Below, in pieces: positions 25,960-36,771 of a DNA stretch of 64,000 nt. A program made the translations under genes and the position numbers. Below the pieces are notes generated by a model that did not search any database, was not told where the DNA came from, and worked only from the letters and a program-made list of their open reading frames with translations. Source of the DNA: Candidatus Gastranaerophilales bacterium (GTDB lineage: Bacteria; Cyanobacteriota; Vampirovibrionia; Gastranaerophilales; Gastranaerophilaceae); contig CALUSI010000001.1 in assembly GCA_944323395.1 (NCBI GenBank), positions 186,001 to 250,000 on the forward strand, given 5' to 3'. Positions within the stretch are counted from its first letter, which is position 1; each line of letters opens with the position of its first letter.

Positions 25960-26397
25960 TTGAATAAGCTGAATGTACAAGAATGTTCAAAATTATTGTG
26001 GGAGATGCACATTAGTGTATCTGGATTTTATAATGAATATGCAAAATCGGTAGGTTTAACGCTTCAATCTTTAAAAGTGCTTTCAATATTGCATAGGGAA
26101 AGAAGCTGTACACAAAAGGACATTACACAGTTGTCTTATTTACCGAAACAAACAGTTAATGCAATAATAAAGGGATTTAATGAACAGGGAATAGTAACTA
26201 ATCCCGTTGAATCCAATTCTGATAAAAGAAATAAAAATATTTCTTTGACACAAAAAGGTTTAGAATATGCAGAAAAAATAATTTCTAAAGCAAGAAATGC
26301 AGAATACAGAGCACTCGAAAAACTCGGTGAAGAAAGAAGAACAGCTATGGTGGAAGCTATAGTTTTTTATAGAAATAATTTAAGTTTAGAAGAATAA
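25960..26397 (+). CDS. MarR-family transcription regulator
   Basis: 145 aa winged-helix regulator. Shows L-S-Y-L-P-K-Q-T-V-N-A-I-I-K-G (recognition helix), then a basic wing S-D-K-R-N-K-N-I-S-L-T, as in MarR proteins. It starts with TTG. Head of the four-gene efflux operon and probably its repressor, responding to small aromatic or lipophilic compounds as in the family. Confidence 0.9.
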   Translation: MNKLNVQECSKLLWEMHISVSGFYNEYAKSVGLTLQSLKVLSILHRERSCTQKDITQLSYLPKQTVNAIIKGFNEQGIVTNPVESNSDKRNKNISLTQKGLEYAEKIISKARNAEYRALEKLGEERRTAMVEAIVFYRNNLSLEE

Positions 26398-26421
26398 AAT
26401 ATAGAAAACAGAGGATATAAA

Positions 26422-27597
26422 ATGGGATACTTAAAAAATAAAAAACACAGATTAGTATTATTTTTAATAGTATTTATACTTGGTTCAATCGGATACAGAC
26501 AGGTATATAGTATGTATACAGGGTACATGCAAGCTAAAGCGGCTAAAGTTCCAAAAGAAGTTCAGATTATGAATCCTGTTGAAATGGATGCATATTCAAA
26601 ATCTGAATCAGCTGGGAGAGTAGAAGCAAAATATTCTGTAGATATTGTTGCAAGAATAAATGGTTGGCTTGAAAGAAGCTATTTTAAAGAAGGGGATAAG
26701 GTAAAGAAAGGTCAATTATTATTTTTAATAGAACCTGATCAATATCAAAATCTTGTAAATACTGCTGCAGCAAATGTAAGACAAGCACAAGCAACTTTGA
26801 TTAATGCTGAAAAGGAATTAACAAGGGCTAAAGAACTTGTTAAAAACGATTATGTAAGTAAATCATATTATGACCAAGCATTAGCAACAAGAGATACAAG
26901 TAAAGCAGCATTAGATGCTGCAAAAGTTCAATTGGCAGATGCTAAATTGAACTTAAGTTATACAAAGATATTATCACCTGTTGATGGTAAAATCGGTAAA
27001 ATTATTATTACTGAAGGGAATCTAGTTAATACACAAACAGGTCCTATTGCGAGAGTTGTAAGTAATAGCCCTATATATGTTTTATTCAACTTAAAAAGTA
27101 GTGAATTTTTAAAATTTAAAAAACATGGTGCTTCTGCAGATTTTAGTAATATGGATGTTACTTTGCAACTGGCTGATGGAACAATGTATGATGAAGTCGG
27201 TAAGATTGAATATGTTGGTAATGAAGTTGACCAAACAACAGGTACTATTGATTTAAGAGCTACATTCCAAAACGATAAAGAGCTTTTAGTTCCGGGTGAT
27301 TTTGTTAGTGTAATAGTTAAATCAAAACAACCAAGAAAAGTTTTAACAGTTCCTCAATCTGCAGCTTTAAATGATGCGCAAGGTTATTATGTATGGACTG
27401 TTGGTGCAGATAATAAAGTAGTTAGAAAAAATATTCAGGTTTCTCAAGAAATCAATAAAAATTGGATAGTTGAAGAAGGACTTGAAATAACTGATAATAT
27501 TGTTGCAAAAGGTGTTCAAAGTATTCGTATGCCTGGTCAGGTTGTTAAACCTACACCTCTTGAATTATCTGAAAATAAAGTAGAAGAATCAAAATAA
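26422..27597 (+). CDS. RND efflux periplasmic adaptor (AcrA-like)
   Basis: 391 aa membrane-fusion protein. N-terminal anchor (about 10-28), a lipoyl-type half (A-R-I-N-G-W-L and F-K-E-G-D-K-V-K-K-G-Q), a helical hairpin with heptads (about 105-165), second lipoyl half (L-S-Y-T-K-I-L-S-P-V-D-G-K-I-G) and beta-barrel domain. It links the RND pump to the TolC-type channel encoded next. No lipobox Cys. Confidence 0.93.
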   Translation: MGYLKNKKHRLVLFLIVFILGSIGYRQVYSMYTGYMQAKAAKVPKEVQIMNPVEMDAYSKSESAGRVEAKYSVDIVARINGWLERSYFKEGDKVKKGQLLFLIEPDQYQNLVNTAAANVRQAQATLINAEKELTRAKELVKNDYVSKSYYDQALATRDTSKAALDAAKVQLADAKLNLSYTKILSPVDGKIGKIIITEGNLVNTQTGPIARVVSNSPIYVLFNLKSSEFLKFKKHGASADFSNMDVTLQLADGTMYDEVGKIEYVGNEVDQTTGTIDLRATFQNDKELLVPGDFVSVIVKSKQPRKVLTVPQSAALNDAQGYYVWTVGADNKVVRKNIQVSQEINKNWIVEEGLEITDNIVAKGVQSIRMPGQVVKPTPLELSENKVEESK

Positions 27598-27612
27598 ATG
27601 GGTAGAAGATAA

Positions 27613-30600
27613 ATGGAAGATAATAAAAAGAAAAAGGGATTATATTTTTTCATAACTAAACCACGTTTTGCGATGGTAATATCGATATTTATTACATTAG
27701 TTGGTTTGGTATCAATGTTCGGATTGCAGTTAGAAAAATATCCGAATATTACACCTCCTCAGGTAACTGTGCAAGCTTCATACCCTGGGGCAAGTGCTTC
27801 TGTTATCGAGTCTTCAGTAGCTTCGTTAATTGAGTCTCAAGTTAACGGTGTTGAAAATATGTTATATATGTCTTCAACTTGTTATGATGAAGCATATACA
27901 TTAAATATATATTTTAAAGTTGGAACAAATAAAGATATTAACCTTGTAAACGTACAAAACAGACTTCAACAGGTAGAACCATTATTACCGGAAGATGTTA
28001 AGCGTTTAGGTGTAACAGCAACAAATAAAGTAGCCGGTGCCGGTGCTTGTATATTAAACCTTGTTTCAAATGACGGTTCTTGGAATCAATTAGATTTGAC
28101 AAACTATGCGACTATATATATTAAAGATGAAATTAAGCGTTTAAATGGTGTCGGCGAAGTAAACGTATTTGGTGCCGGTGATTACAGTATGAGAATTTGG
28201 TTAAATCCAACAAAAATGGCGAATTTGAATGTGTCTGTTTCAGAAGTTCAAACAGCTATTGCAACGCAAAATGTTCAAGTTTCATCAGGTGCATTAGGTG
28301 CTTTACCAAGTAAATCCAATCAAACATTAAGAATGACTTTGATGACAAAAGGTCGTTTGGTTGAACCTGAGGAGTTTGAAGAAATAATTGTACGTTCAAA
28401 TACAGATGGTTCTCAAATAAGAATAAAAGATATTGCAACTGTTGAATTGGGTGCATATTCATATGATAAAATTGGTTTAATTGATGGTAAACCTGCTTCG
28501 GTTATTCAGGTTGTACCATTACCTGGTGCTAATACTATTGATGTTGTAAATCTTGTAAACAAAAAGGTTGAACAAATTAATAAGACATTACCTGCATCTT
28601 TGGAAGTACAAATGATGCATGATGATTCAAAATTCATTCGTGAATCAATGAAAGAAGTATTTTTCACAATTATTTTAACAGCATTAATTGTAATTGTTGT
28701 AATATTTGTGTTCTTAGGAGATTGGCGTTCTACGTTGATCCCATTTGTTACGATACCGGTATCATTAATAGGTGTATTCGCGGCATTGCCTATATTTGGT
28801 ATGTCTATTAACTTATTAACATTGTTTGCGATGGTATTGGCTGTTACGGTAGTAGTTGATGATGCTATTGTTGTAATTGAAAACGTAAAACGTCACTTAG
28901 AAGAAGGAAAAACTCCTGTTGAAGCAACACAATTAACAATGAAGGAAGTTGGCGGCGCTTTGGTTGCAATGGCAATGGTACTAATGGCTGTATTTGTACC
29001 TGTATCTTTCATAGCTGGTTTATCAGGTTTAATGTACAGACAATTTGCCGTATGTATCGCTGTATCTATTGCATTATCTGCGATTTGTGCTTTATCACTA
29101 TCACCTGCTATGTGTAGTATAGTATTAAGGGCAGAAGATCCAAACAGAAAACCAAGTAATTTCATTACTGCTTTTATTAAGAAAGTGTTTGTTACTTTTG
29201 ATAAAAAGTTTGAAGTAATTACTCAGGTTTACTTGGATGCAGTAAAGAAGTTTATATTCAATAAAAAACTTACTGTAATTTTATATTCAGTATTTATATT
29301 ATTAATGGGTGGATTATTCTATATTATACCTACAGGCTTTATTCCTGATGAGGACCAGGCTGTATTAATTTCTCAAGTTGTATTACCACCCGGCAGTGCA
29401 TTAAATAAAACGCAAGAGGTGCTTGAAAAATTAACAAAAGAACTTGAAACAATAGAAGGTATAGAAAAAGAAAGAATAATTACATTTGCCGGTATCGGAC
29501 CAACAAACCAAGCAATGTGTATTACTCCATTAAAAGATTGGCATGAAAGAAAAATATATCCTTGGGACTATATAGTAAGAAAAATTCAAGGCAGACCTAC
29601 TGATTTATCTCATAATGGAATATTAAAAGAAATAAGAGTAAGATCTGCAAAAATAAATGAGGCTTCTATTGCATCATTCTCTCCACCGGCAATATCAGGT
29701 ATGAGTATGTTAGGTGGATTTGAGTTCCAAATGTTGTCAAAGGGTGAACACTCGCTTCAAGATATAGAAGGTTTTGCAAATAAGCTTACTGTTGCAGCAA
29801 ATGCAGATCCAAGATTGAGGAGTGTGTATACAACATATCAGGCAAATGTTCCTCAATACCGTTTGAATATTGATTACAGCAAGGTGCTTGCACAAAATGT
29901 TGATATACAAGAATTATATTCAACATTAGCTTCAACTTTGGGTTCATATTATGTAAACGACTTTAATAAATTGGGCCGTGTATTTAGGGTTCAATTGCAA
30001 GCACAAGATGATTTTAGAAATAAAGCGACAGACCTTGAAAAGATATACGTAAAAAATATGAAAGGTCAAATGGTTCCATTAATGACGATGATAAAACTTG
30101 AGCAAACAGTTGGTGCTGCTTCTATTACAAGATTTAATCAATATAGAAGTGTACAATTCTCTGGTCAACCATCAGCAGGTAAATCATCTGGTGAAGCAAT
30201 GGAAGCAATGGAAGAGGTTGCAATAAAAACACTTCCTCAAGATGTAGGTTATGACTGGTCAGGTACATCAATGCAAGAAAGAGAATCAGCAGGTCAAACG
30301 GGTATCGTTGTTGCTTTAGCGTTGACATTTGTATATTTATTCTTAGTAGCATTGTATGAAAGCTGGTCAATACCGATTGCGGTATTATTGATCGCTCCGG
30401 TTGCGGCATTAGGTGCATTGGTGTTCCAAATGATGATGGGACTATCCTTTGACTTATATGCCCAAGTTGGTATGATTACCTTAATTGGGGTTGCAGCTAA
30501 ACAATCTATTTTGATTGTTGAATTTGCGAGAGACTTACATGAAAGAGACGGTTTAAGTATTGAAGATGCGGCAATTGAAGCTGCCAGATTAAGATTCAGA

Positions 30601-30822
30601 GCTATTATGATGACGGCTTTAGCATTTGTATTTGGTGTATTACCGATGGTATTTGCAACAGGTGCAGGCGCTCAAAGTAGAATAGCTGTTGGTTCTACTG
30701 TATTTGGTGGTATGGTTGCTGCTGCTACAATTGGTACAATATTAACACCGGTATTCTATGTATTAGTACAATCATTAGTAGAAAAAGCGTCATCAAAAAA
30801 GAAGGCAGAAACTAATAATTAA
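27613..30822 (+). CDS. RND multidrug efflux permease (AcrB/HAE1 type)
   Basis: 1069 aa inner-membrane proton antiporter. Starts in a basic cytosolic end followed by TM1; [10 protein letters not shown] is the family entry motif; the proton-relay Asp pair is in [11 protein letters not shown]; conserved [10 protein letters not shown] follows TM7. Two repeats of six membrane helices with large periplasmic loops are visible. Full length; substrates not predictable. Confidence 0.96.
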   Translation: MEDNKKKKGLYFFITKPRFAMVISIFITLVGLVSMFGLQLEKYPNITPPQVTVQASYPGASASVIESSVASLIESQVNGVENMLYMSSTCYDEAYTLNIYFKVGTNKDINLVNVQNRLQQVEPLLPEDVKRLGVTATNKVAGAGACILNLVSNDGSWNQLDLTNYATIYIKDEIKRLNGVGEVNVFGAGDYSMRIWLNPTKMANLNVSVSEVQTAIATQNVQVSSGALGALPSKSNQTLRMTLMTKGRLVEPEEFEEIIVRSNTDGSQIRIKDIATVELGAYSYDKIGLIDGKPASVIQVVPLPGANTIDVVNLVNKKVEQINKTLPASLEVQMMHDDSKFIRESMKEVFFTIILTALIVIVVIFVFLGDWRSTLIPFVTIPVSLIGVFAALPIFGMSINLLTLFAMVLAVTVVVDDAIVVIENVKRHLEEGKTPVEATQLTMKEVGGALVAMAMVLMAVFVPVSFIAGLSGLMYRQFAVCIAVSIALSAICALSLSPAMCSIVLRAEDPNRKPSNFITAFIKKVFVTFDKKFEVITQVYLDAVKKFIFNKKLTVILYSVFILLMGGLFYIIPTGFIPDEDQAVLISQVVLPPGSALNKTQEVLEKLTKELETIEGIEKERIITFAGIGPTNQAMCITPLKDWHERKIYPWDYIVRKIQGRPTDLSHNGILKEIRVRSAKINEASIASFSPPAISGMSMLGGFEFQMLSKGEHSLQDIEGFANKLTVAANADPRLRSVYTTYQANVPQYRLNIDYSKVLAQNVDIQELYSTLASTLGSYYVNDFNKLGRVFRVQLQAQDDFRNKATDLEKIYVKNMKGQMVPLMTMIKLEQTVGAASITRFNQYRSVQFSGQPSAGKSSGEAMEAMEEVAIKTLPQDVGYDWSGTSMQERESAGQTGIVVALALTFVYLFLVALYESWSIPIAVLLIAPVAALGALVFQMMMGLSFDLYAQVGMITLIGVAAKQSILIVEFARDLHERDGLSIEDAAIEAARLRFRAIMMTALAFVFGVLPMVFATGAGAQSRIAVGSTVFGGMVAAATIGTILTPVFYVLVQSLVEKASSKKKAETNN

Positions 30823-30845
30823 TTTTATAGAGTAGAGTGGAAAAA

Positions 30846-32579
30846 ATGAACAAGAAATTATTTATATTTATGTTTTTATTACTGGCAAATCCTGTATTTG
30901 CCGTAGATAATCCATTTAGAGATGAGGTAGTAAATGAACTTCCGCCTGCACTTCCAAGTGTAGAAACAAGTAATACAAATGATGAAGCTACATTCTCTCA
31001 AAAAATAAAAGGATTCTTTACAAAGAAAAAAGATAGTAATACTGCAAAAGAGATAGCACCGGTAGAACCTGATAAAGCAGCAAAAGCAATTGAAAAAGAA
31101 AAAAATAGGCAAGAAAAAGAAGCTAAGAAAGCTGAAAAGAAAGCTGCAAAGGAAAAAGCTAAAGCGGAAAAAGCTGCTGAGAAAGCTAAAAAAGATGCTG
31201 TAAAAACTTCTGAGAAAACACAAGATAATAAAGTTGAAACTACTCTTGAAAATACAACAGAAGATAATAAAACAGAAACTCCAGCGGTAACAAAGTCTGA
31301 AGAGAAAACTACTTTGACAAATACAGCTTATGAAGGAAGTATTCAAACTACTAGAATTATGGAAGTTGATGAATGTGTGAAAATTGCATTGGAGAAACAT
31401 CCGTTAATCCATGTGGCAATGAGTAATACTGATATATATAAGAGCAGAATTGCTCAAGCATGGGCTAATTATTTCCCTACTTTCTCAGCAGGAATAAGTT
31501 ATTCAAGAAACGATATGCAAGTTGCAAACTTTGCTTTTCCTACTCAAAAGTACGATATGTTTTATGTTCCGTCAGTATCAGGTAACTTGCTTTTATTTGA
31601 CTTTGGTAAAACAAAAGCTCAAGCTGATTTAGCTAAAAATACTTATGAATCTGCTAAATTTGAACTTCAAAACAGTATAAATACTGTAATTTATAATGTG
31701 AAACAAGCATATTATAATTTGCTTTTTGCACAGCAGCAAGTAAAAGTGTATGAAGATACTGTTAAGGATTTTACTCTTCACTTAGAGCAAGCAAAAGCTT
31801 ATTATGATATAGGTTCAAAGGCTAAGATTGATGTTTTGACTGCTGAATATAATTTAGGTAATGCTAAATTAAATCTAATAAAAGCTAAAAATACATTAAA
31901 GATAGCATATGTTCAACTAAGTAATGCAATGGGTACGCCTGAAATTTCTGATTATGATGTAATTGATAATCTAAAAGCAAAAGCATATGATATAGCAGTT
32001 GAAGAAGCTGTTAATACTGCGTTTGAGACGAGTCCTGAGTTACTTGCTTCTAAAAAGAAAGCAGATGCTTCTGAAATTCTTGTAAGATCAACAAGACGGG
32101 CATTCACTCCAAATATTCAAGGTTTTGCTTCATATTCAAGAGGCGGTAAAAGGATTGATACTGACTATGGTTATCAGTTTGGAGCTGAGTTAAGCTATAA
32201 TACCGTAAACTTAATGTTATTGAAGAAGCAAGTTGATGAAGCTAAAGCTACATATAAAAAAGATTTGGCTGATTATGAGAATACTAAACAGACTGTTTAT
32301 TTCAACGTTAAAGAAGCTTATATAACTTTAACTAACGCACAAGAAAGTATTACTGTTGCCAAATTATCAATGGATCAAGCAAAAGAACAGTATGACCAAG
32401 CATCAGGGAGATATAAAGTCGGTTTAGGTGATGCTATAGAACTAAAAGATGCAGAGACAACATATAGAAATTCTCAGTTAGAATATTACAGTACATTGTT
32501 AAACTACCATGTTTCTGCAGCTAATTTAGAGAAACTTATGGGATCCCCACTTCAGTCATCAGATGTTGATTTATTATAA
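30846..32579 (+). CDS. TolC-family outer-membrane efflux channel
   Basis: 577 aa from ATG at 30846; a GTG at 30837 is in frame but the ATG gives a cleaner signal peptide (ending V-F-A). Residues about 60-150 form a Lys/Ala/Glu-rich low-complexity linker not usual in TolC. From about 170 two repeats of coiled helices typical of the family follow (E-C-V-K-I-A-L-E-K-H-P-L; later A-V-N-T-A-F-E-T-S-P-E-L). Last gene of the MarR-adaptor-pump-channel operon, before a terminator. Confidence 0.92.
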   Translation: MNKKLFIFMFLLLANPVFAVDNPFRDEVVNELPPALPSVETSNTNDEATFSQKIKGFFTKKKDSNTAKEIAPVEPDKAAKAIEKEKNRQEKEAKKAEKKAAKEKAKAEKAAEKAKKDAVKTSEKTQDNKVETTLENTTEDNKTETPAVTKSEEKTTLTNTAYEGSIQTTRIMEVDECVKIALEKHPLIHVAMSNTDIYKSRIAQAWANYFPTFSAGISYSRNDMQVANFAFPTQKYDMFYVPSVSGNLLLFDFGKTKAQADLAKNTYESAKFELQNSINTVIYNVKQAYYNLLFAQQQVKVYEDTVKDFTLHLEQAKAYYDIGSKAKIDVLTAEYNLGNAKLNLIKAKNTLKIAYVQLSNAMGTPEISDYDVIDNLKAKAYDIAVEEAVNTAFETSPELLASKKKADASEILVRSTRRAFTPNIQGFASYSRGGKRIDTDYGYQFGAELSYNTVNLMLLKKQVDEAKATYKKDLADYENTKQTVYFNVKEAYITLTNAQESITVAKLSMDQAKEQYDQASGRYKVGLGDAIELKDAETTYRNSQLEYYSTLLNYHVSAANLEKLMGSPLQSSDVDLL

Positions 32580-32599
32580 TAAATGTTATAATTATGCAT

Positions 32600-32633
32600 A
32601 AGGAGCAGAAAATAAAAATCTGCTCCTTTTTTA
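32600..32633 (+). terminator. Terminator of the efflux operon
   Basis: Perfect arms AAGGAGCAGA (32600-32609) and TCTGCTCCTT (32619-32628), 9-base loop, then T-run. Confidence 0.93.
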
Positions 32634-32700
32634 TATTGATACTATTTGATTGTTGATACTTTAATCCTTATTAACTATGGAATAAAACTGAAAACAGTTA

Positions 32701-32706
32701 TATAAT
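32701..32706 (+). promoter_or_regulatory. -10 element placing the start site at the kinase ATG
   Basis: TATAAT is followed by six bases and then the ATG at 32713, so transcription would begin at the start codon. No ribosome site is present between them. The -35 region is weak. Confidence 0.5.
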
Positions 32707-32712
32707 ATAGCC

Positions 32713-33468
32713 ATGGTTAATGTAAAAGATGATAGTAATAATACCTTAGAGCAAGCTCATTTGGATTTCATTTCAACCGTGAGTCATGAATTAAGAACTC
32801 CTTTAACAAGTATAAGGGGCTTTGCCGATACTCTTTTAACTTCTTATGACAGGCTTACACCTGAACAAAGAGAAAAATTCTTACATATTATAAAAGATCA
32901 ATCAAATCGTTTAATAAGTTTGGTTGAAAATCTTTTAACAGTATCTAGAATGCAATCTGATAAAGAGTTGATGATATATAAAACAGTTGATGTAACTCCT
33001 TTTATTGATGCTGCTGTTCAAATGATTAAAAATCAATATAAAACTCATAAATATATTTGTAATTTTGATAAAAATATTCCTAAAATATTAATAGATACAG
33101 ATAAATTCCAGCAAATAATGCTTAATTTAATTGATAATGCTTCTAAATATTCTAACGAAGGTTCAACTGTTCAGGTAAATGTTGTTCCCGATTATCAAAA
33201 TAATTCTCTGATAATATCGGTAAAAGATGAAGGTATTGGTATAAGTAAAGAAGATATAAATAAAATTTTTAATAAATTTTCAAGAGTGGATTCACCTCTA
33301 ACAAGAAAAATCCAAGGTAACGGTTTGGGGTTGTATATTACAAAAACCTTAGTTGAAAAAATGAATGGAAAAATTTCGGTCGAGAGTTCTTCCTCTGGTA
33401 GTGAATTTAAAATAGAGTTCCCTTTTGCTTCACCAGATGATAATGCAAAAAAGAAAATAAAAGAGTAA
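32713..33468 (+). CDS. Soluble sensor histidine kinase without sensory domain
   Basis: 251 aa containing only the transmitter: H-box S-H-E-L-R-T-P-L (His25), N-box L-N-L-I-D-N-A-S-K-Y-S, G1 D-E-G-I-G-I, F-box F-N-K-F-S-R-V and G2 G-N-G-L-G-L-Y. There is no membrane segment and no PAS/GAF domain, so the signal must come from a partner. It is probably leaderless. The gene for a REC-GGDEF-REC protein starts 4 bases after it, its likely phosphorylation partner. Confidence 0.9.
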   Translation: MVNVKDDSNNTLEQAHLDFISTVSHELRTPLTSIRGFADTLLTSYDRLTPEQREKFLHIIKDQSNRLISLVENLLTVSRMQSDKELMIYKTVDVTPFIDAAVQMIKNQYKTHKYICNFDKNIPKILIDTDKFQQIMLNLIDNASKYSNEGSTVQVNVVPDYQNNSLIISVKDEGIGISKEDINKIFNKFSRVDSPLTRKIQGNGLGLYITKTLVEKMNGKISVESSSSGSEFKIEFPFASPDDNAKKKIKE

Positions 33469-33472
33469 TTTT

Positions 33473-34786
33473 ATGCTTGTTAAAGTTGTTTTAATTATTG
33501 ATAAAAGAAAAGAACAATCAATAAAATATAAAAAAATTCTTGAAAGTATAGGAATTTCTGTTTTTGTAGCTTCAGATTTTGCTCAATCACTTACTCTTAT
33601 GAATATGTATGAGCCTGATTTGATTGTTATTTCTGATAGTTTGACTTTTGATATAAAAAAAGCAATAGAACAAATAAGGGTTCTAACATATAATAATCGT
33701 CCTGCAATTATTGCTCTTTCAAAATCTAATCATATTCAAGATAAAATAGATATTTTAGATTCAGGTGCGGATGATTTTCTTAGTGAACCTATAAATAATG
33801 AGGAATTTCAAGCCAGAATAACTGCTCATATAAGAAGAAATTTTGAAGGATATTTCTCTGAAAAAACAATGCTTTTGAACTCAAAAGCTTCTTATAAAAT
33901 GATGAAGCGTACCATTAATAATGATTCAGATTGGGCAATTATGCTAATAGATATTGATAATCTTGAATTTTATAAAGAATTATATGGTGAACTTGCAACA
34001 GATAAATTGCTTCAAACATATTCAGCAATTATAAAATCGGCAATAGATTCAAATGATTATTTAGGGCAGCTTTCTGATGAAGACTTTGTTGTTATTACAA
34101 ATAATGAAAAAGCTGAGAAGATTGCAAATTATCTTGTATATGCTTTTGATACGGTAGTTTCAAAATTTTATTCTGAAACGGATGCAAAGCGTGGTTTTAT
34201 GTTTATGCATGGTGATGATGAAGCAGAGGATAAAGTAAAGTTAGTTACTACGAGTATTGGTATAATTTCAAATAAATACAAAAAATATAATGATTTAAAA
34301 CAAGTTATCAGTTCATTGATATCTACACATAAACTTGCAAAATATAAAACAGAATCAGCTTATGTAATGGAAAGACCAAAAATAAGTGCTGATAATGCTG
34401 TTGAAGAAAAAGAACCGAATAATAATATTCTAATAGCAGAGCCTGATGAAGCTTTATCAATATTACTTGAAGCAACAGCAAGACTGCAAGGGTATAATGT
34501 AAAGGTAGTAAATGAGTTTGAAGAAATCTTTTCGATAATAGAAGATTATAATCCTGCGGTAATAATTTTAGATGCAGGAAATTCGGAAACACTAAAAGGA
34601 CTTGAAATTTGCAGAAAATTGAAATTCGAAATGCAAAATCTAAAATCAAATATTATATTTACAACAACCATACATGATAAAGAGTTGGTTTTAAATGCAG
34701 GGGCAGATTTATACTTGCCCAAACCCTATGAACTATCTGTAATGTTTGGCTGGATAAAAAAATTTAACGAAAATTATAACGGTTAA
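33473..34786 (+). CDS. REC - degenerate GGDEF - REC response-regulator protein
   Basis: 437 aa. The first receiver (about 1-125) appears degenerate: the usual phosphorylated Asp position holds Ser (L-I-V-I-S-D), although Asp follows at once. The middle (about 135-290) follows the GGDEF fold (I-D-I-D-N-L-E-F-Y-K-E) but its signature is L-S-D-E-D-F in place of G-G-D-E-F, so cyclic di-GMP synthesis is unlikely. The last receiver (about 318-437) keeps Asp in A-V-I-I-L-D-A and Lys in L-P-K-P-Y, so is probably the active receiver. No DNA-binding domain. Confidence 0.85.
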   Translation: MLVKVVLIIDKRKEQSIKYKKILESIGISVFVASDFAQSLTLMNMYEPDLIVISDSLTFDIKKAIEQIRVLTYNNRPAIIALSKSNHIQDKIDILDSGADDFLSEPINNEEFQARITAHIRRNFEGYFSEKTMLLNSKASYKMMKRTINNDSDWAIMLIDIDNLEFYKELYGELATDKLLQTYSAIIKSAIDSNDYLGQLSDEDFVVITNNEKAEKIANYLVYAFDTVVSKFYSETDAKRGFMFMHGDDEAEDKVKLVTTSIGIISNKYKKYNDLKQVISSLISTHKLAKYKTESAYVMERPKISADNAVEEKEPNNNILIAEPDEALSILLEATARLQGYNVKVVNEFEEIFSIIEDYNPAVIILDAGNSETLKGLEICRKLKFEMQNLKSNIIFTTTIHDKELVLNAGADLYLPKPYELSVMFGWIKKFNENYNG

Positions 34787-34796
34787 GGAGATAGTA

Positions 34797-36266
34797 ATGA
34801 AAGTTAAAATTGAAAAGAAATCTATATTAGATATAGATGCAGATGTAATTGTTGTTAATCTTTTTGAAGGTGTTAAACATCCGGGTGGTGTAACAGGCAT
34901 TGTTGATAAAGCCTTCAATAATGTAATTTCTGATTATGTAATAAAAAAAGAAAAATTTGATGGCAAATATGGAGAAATCTATAAATTACCGTTAATAGAT
35001 GAAGATAAAAAGATATTTGTAGTAGGACTCGGTAAGCAAGCTGATTTTTCATATTCTAAAATAAGAAATTTGACTGCTAAAGTTGTAAGAACTTGCACTT
35101 CAAATATAAAAAAAGTTGTATCTATTCTTCATGGTGCAGGAGTTGCAGGGTTATGTCCTAAACTTTGTGCGCAAATGATAGCAGAAGGTGCAATATCGGG
35201 AACTTATAGTTTTGATAAATATAAATCAGAAAAAAATGAAAATAGTATAAAAGAATTTGTAATTGTAGAAACAGATGATGAAAAATATAAAAAAGCTAAA
35301 AAAGGCATAGAAGAAGGTTTAATTGTTGCACAGTCTGTAAATATGGCAAGAGATTTAATTAATGAATCATCTCAGTATTTATATCCTGAAACATTAGCTC
35401 AATTTGCGGTAGAAAATTCAAATGTAAAAACAACTATTTATAATAAGGAACAAATAAAAGAAATGGGGATGAATGCGTTTCTTGCAGTAGGCCAAGGAAG
35501 TATTCATGAACCTAAATTTATACATATGGAATATAAACCTCAAAATCCGAAAAAGAAAATAGCTATTGTAGGAAAGGGTATTACTTTTGATGCAGGCGGT
35601 TTGGATTTAAAGCCACCAGCATCAATGTTGACAATGAGAGATGATATGTCAGGAGCTGCTGCAGTAATTACAACAATGAAAGCGATATCAGAATTAAAGC
35701 CGGATGTTGAAGTCCATGCAATAGTTGCAGCTTGTGAAAATATGCCATCAGGCAGTAGTTATAAACCAGGTGATGTCATTATTGCAAAAACAGGCAGAAG
35801 TATAGAAATAGATAATACTGATGCTGAAGGCAGAGTTACACTTGCTGATGCTTTGGCATACGCTGAAGAACTTGGTGTTGATGAAATTATTGATATCGCA
35901 ACACTAACCGGAGCTTGTATGGTTGCATTGGGTACTGTTGCAAGTGGAATTATGGGTAACAATGATAAAAAGATAAAAGAATTTATTGATGTAGCTAAGC
36001 AAATCGGAGAAAAATTCTGGCAACTTCCTATGGATGAAGAATATGGTGATACACTAAAAAGTGATATTGCTGATACTAAAAATACAGGTGGCAGAATGGG
36101 AGGTGCATCTGCTGCAGGTATATTCTTGTCTAAATTTATTAAAAATACACCATGGATTCATATTGATATTGCAGGTACTGCTTTTATTGATAAACCAAAC
36201 GATGAAGGAATTAAAAACGCGACAGGTATTGGTGTAAGAAGTTTGATTAAATATATTGCAGGTTAA
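34797..36266 (+). CDS. pepA: Leucyl aminopeptidase (M17 cytosol aminopeptidase)
   Basis: Two-metal aminopeptidase. The M17 signature N-T-D-A-E-G-R-L-like stretch is present as [13 protein letters not shown], with metal and catalytic residues in [11 protein letters not shown] and D-D-M-S-G-A-A. 489 aa is full length. AAGGAGA ribosome site. Ends at a terminator. Confidence 0.96.
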   Translation: MKVKIEKKSILDIDADVIVVNLFEGVKHPGGVTGIVDKAFNNVISDYVIKKEKFDGKYGEIYKLPLIDEDKKIFVVGLGKQADFSYSKIRNLTAKVVRTCTSNIKKVVSILHGAGVAGLCPKLCAQMIAEGAISGTYSFDKYKSEKNENSIKEFVIVETDDEKYKKAKKGIEEGLIVAQSVNMARDLINESSQYLYPETLAQFAVENSNVKTTIYNKEQIKEMGMNAFLAVGQGSIHEPKFIHMEYKPQNPKKKIAIVGKGITFDAGGLDLKPPASMLTMRDDMSGAAAVITTMKAISELKPDVEVHAIVAACENMPSGSSYKPGDVIIAKTGRSIEIDNTDAEGRVTLADALAYAEELGVDEIIDIATLTGACMVALGTVASGIMGNNDKKIKEFIDVAKQIGEKFWQLPMDEEYGDTLKSDIADTKNTGGRMGGASAAGIFLSKFIKNTPWIHIDIAGTAFIDKPNDEGIKNATGIGVRSLIKYIAG

Positions 36267-36282
36267 GATTTTGATGGAAATA

Positions 36283-36318
36283 AAAAAGGGAAATGTTTTT
36301 ACAATATTTCCCTTTTTG
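36283..36318 (+). terminator. Terminator after pepA
   Basis: Perfect arms AAAAAGGGAAAT (36283-36294) and ATTTCCCTTTTT (36306-36317). It lies upstream of the next ribosome site and argues against starting the next gene any earlier. Confidence 0.88.
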
Positions 36319-36357
36319 CTATCAAATGTTTATAATAAAACGAAAAGGGGATATTCT

Positions 36358-36771
36358 ATGAAATTTCATACAAAATATTTATGGTTTAATACAACAAAGC
36401 ATAGAGAGTATATAAATATAACAAGAGACGTAGAACAAGCACTTGAAGAAAGCGGAATTAAAGAAGGGATGATTTTGGTAAGTGCTATGCATATTACCGC
36501 TGGTATATATGTTAATGATGCAGAATCAGGTTTGATTTCTGATATTGATAAATGGCTTGAGGAATTGGCTCCTTTTAATATTGATTATAATCATCATAAT
36601 ACAGGTGAAACTAATGGCGACAGTCATTTGAAAAGTTTATTAATCGGGCATGAGGTTATAATTCCTGTTACAAATTCAAGGCTGGATTTTGGTCCTTGGC
36701 AGCAAGTATATTATGCAGAATTTGACGGTCAACGTCGAAAGAGAGTTCTTATAAAAGTAATGGGTGAGTAA
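36358..36771 (+). CDS. yjbQ: YjbQ/UPF0047 family protein
   Basis: 137 aa. Conserved block with [27 protein letters not shown] and the end F-D-G-Q-R-R-K-R matches the YjbQ family, which has been linked to a weak thiamine-phosphate synthase activity; the main role is unsettled. Start at 36358 has GGGG 8-9 bases before it; an in-frame start at 36256 would run through the terminator and is rejected. Stop is one base from the next start. Confidence 0.92.
   Translation: MKFHTKYLWFNTTKHREYINITRDVEQALEESGIKEGMILVSAMHITAGIYVNDAESGLISDIDKWLEELAPFNIDYNHHNTGETNGDSHLKSLLIGHEVIIPVTNSRLDFGPWQQVYYAEFDGQRRKRVLIKVMGE

Noticed and set aside
30879..31400. 173-residue open frame on minus opposite the TolC-like gene
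   Set aside because: Phe/Ser/Cys-rich shadow of the Lys/Ala/Glu-rich stretch of the plus-strand gene; no ribosome site.
36256..36357. Longer start for the YjbQ gene
   Set aside because: It would run through a perfect terminator and has no ribosome site; ATG 36358 has one.
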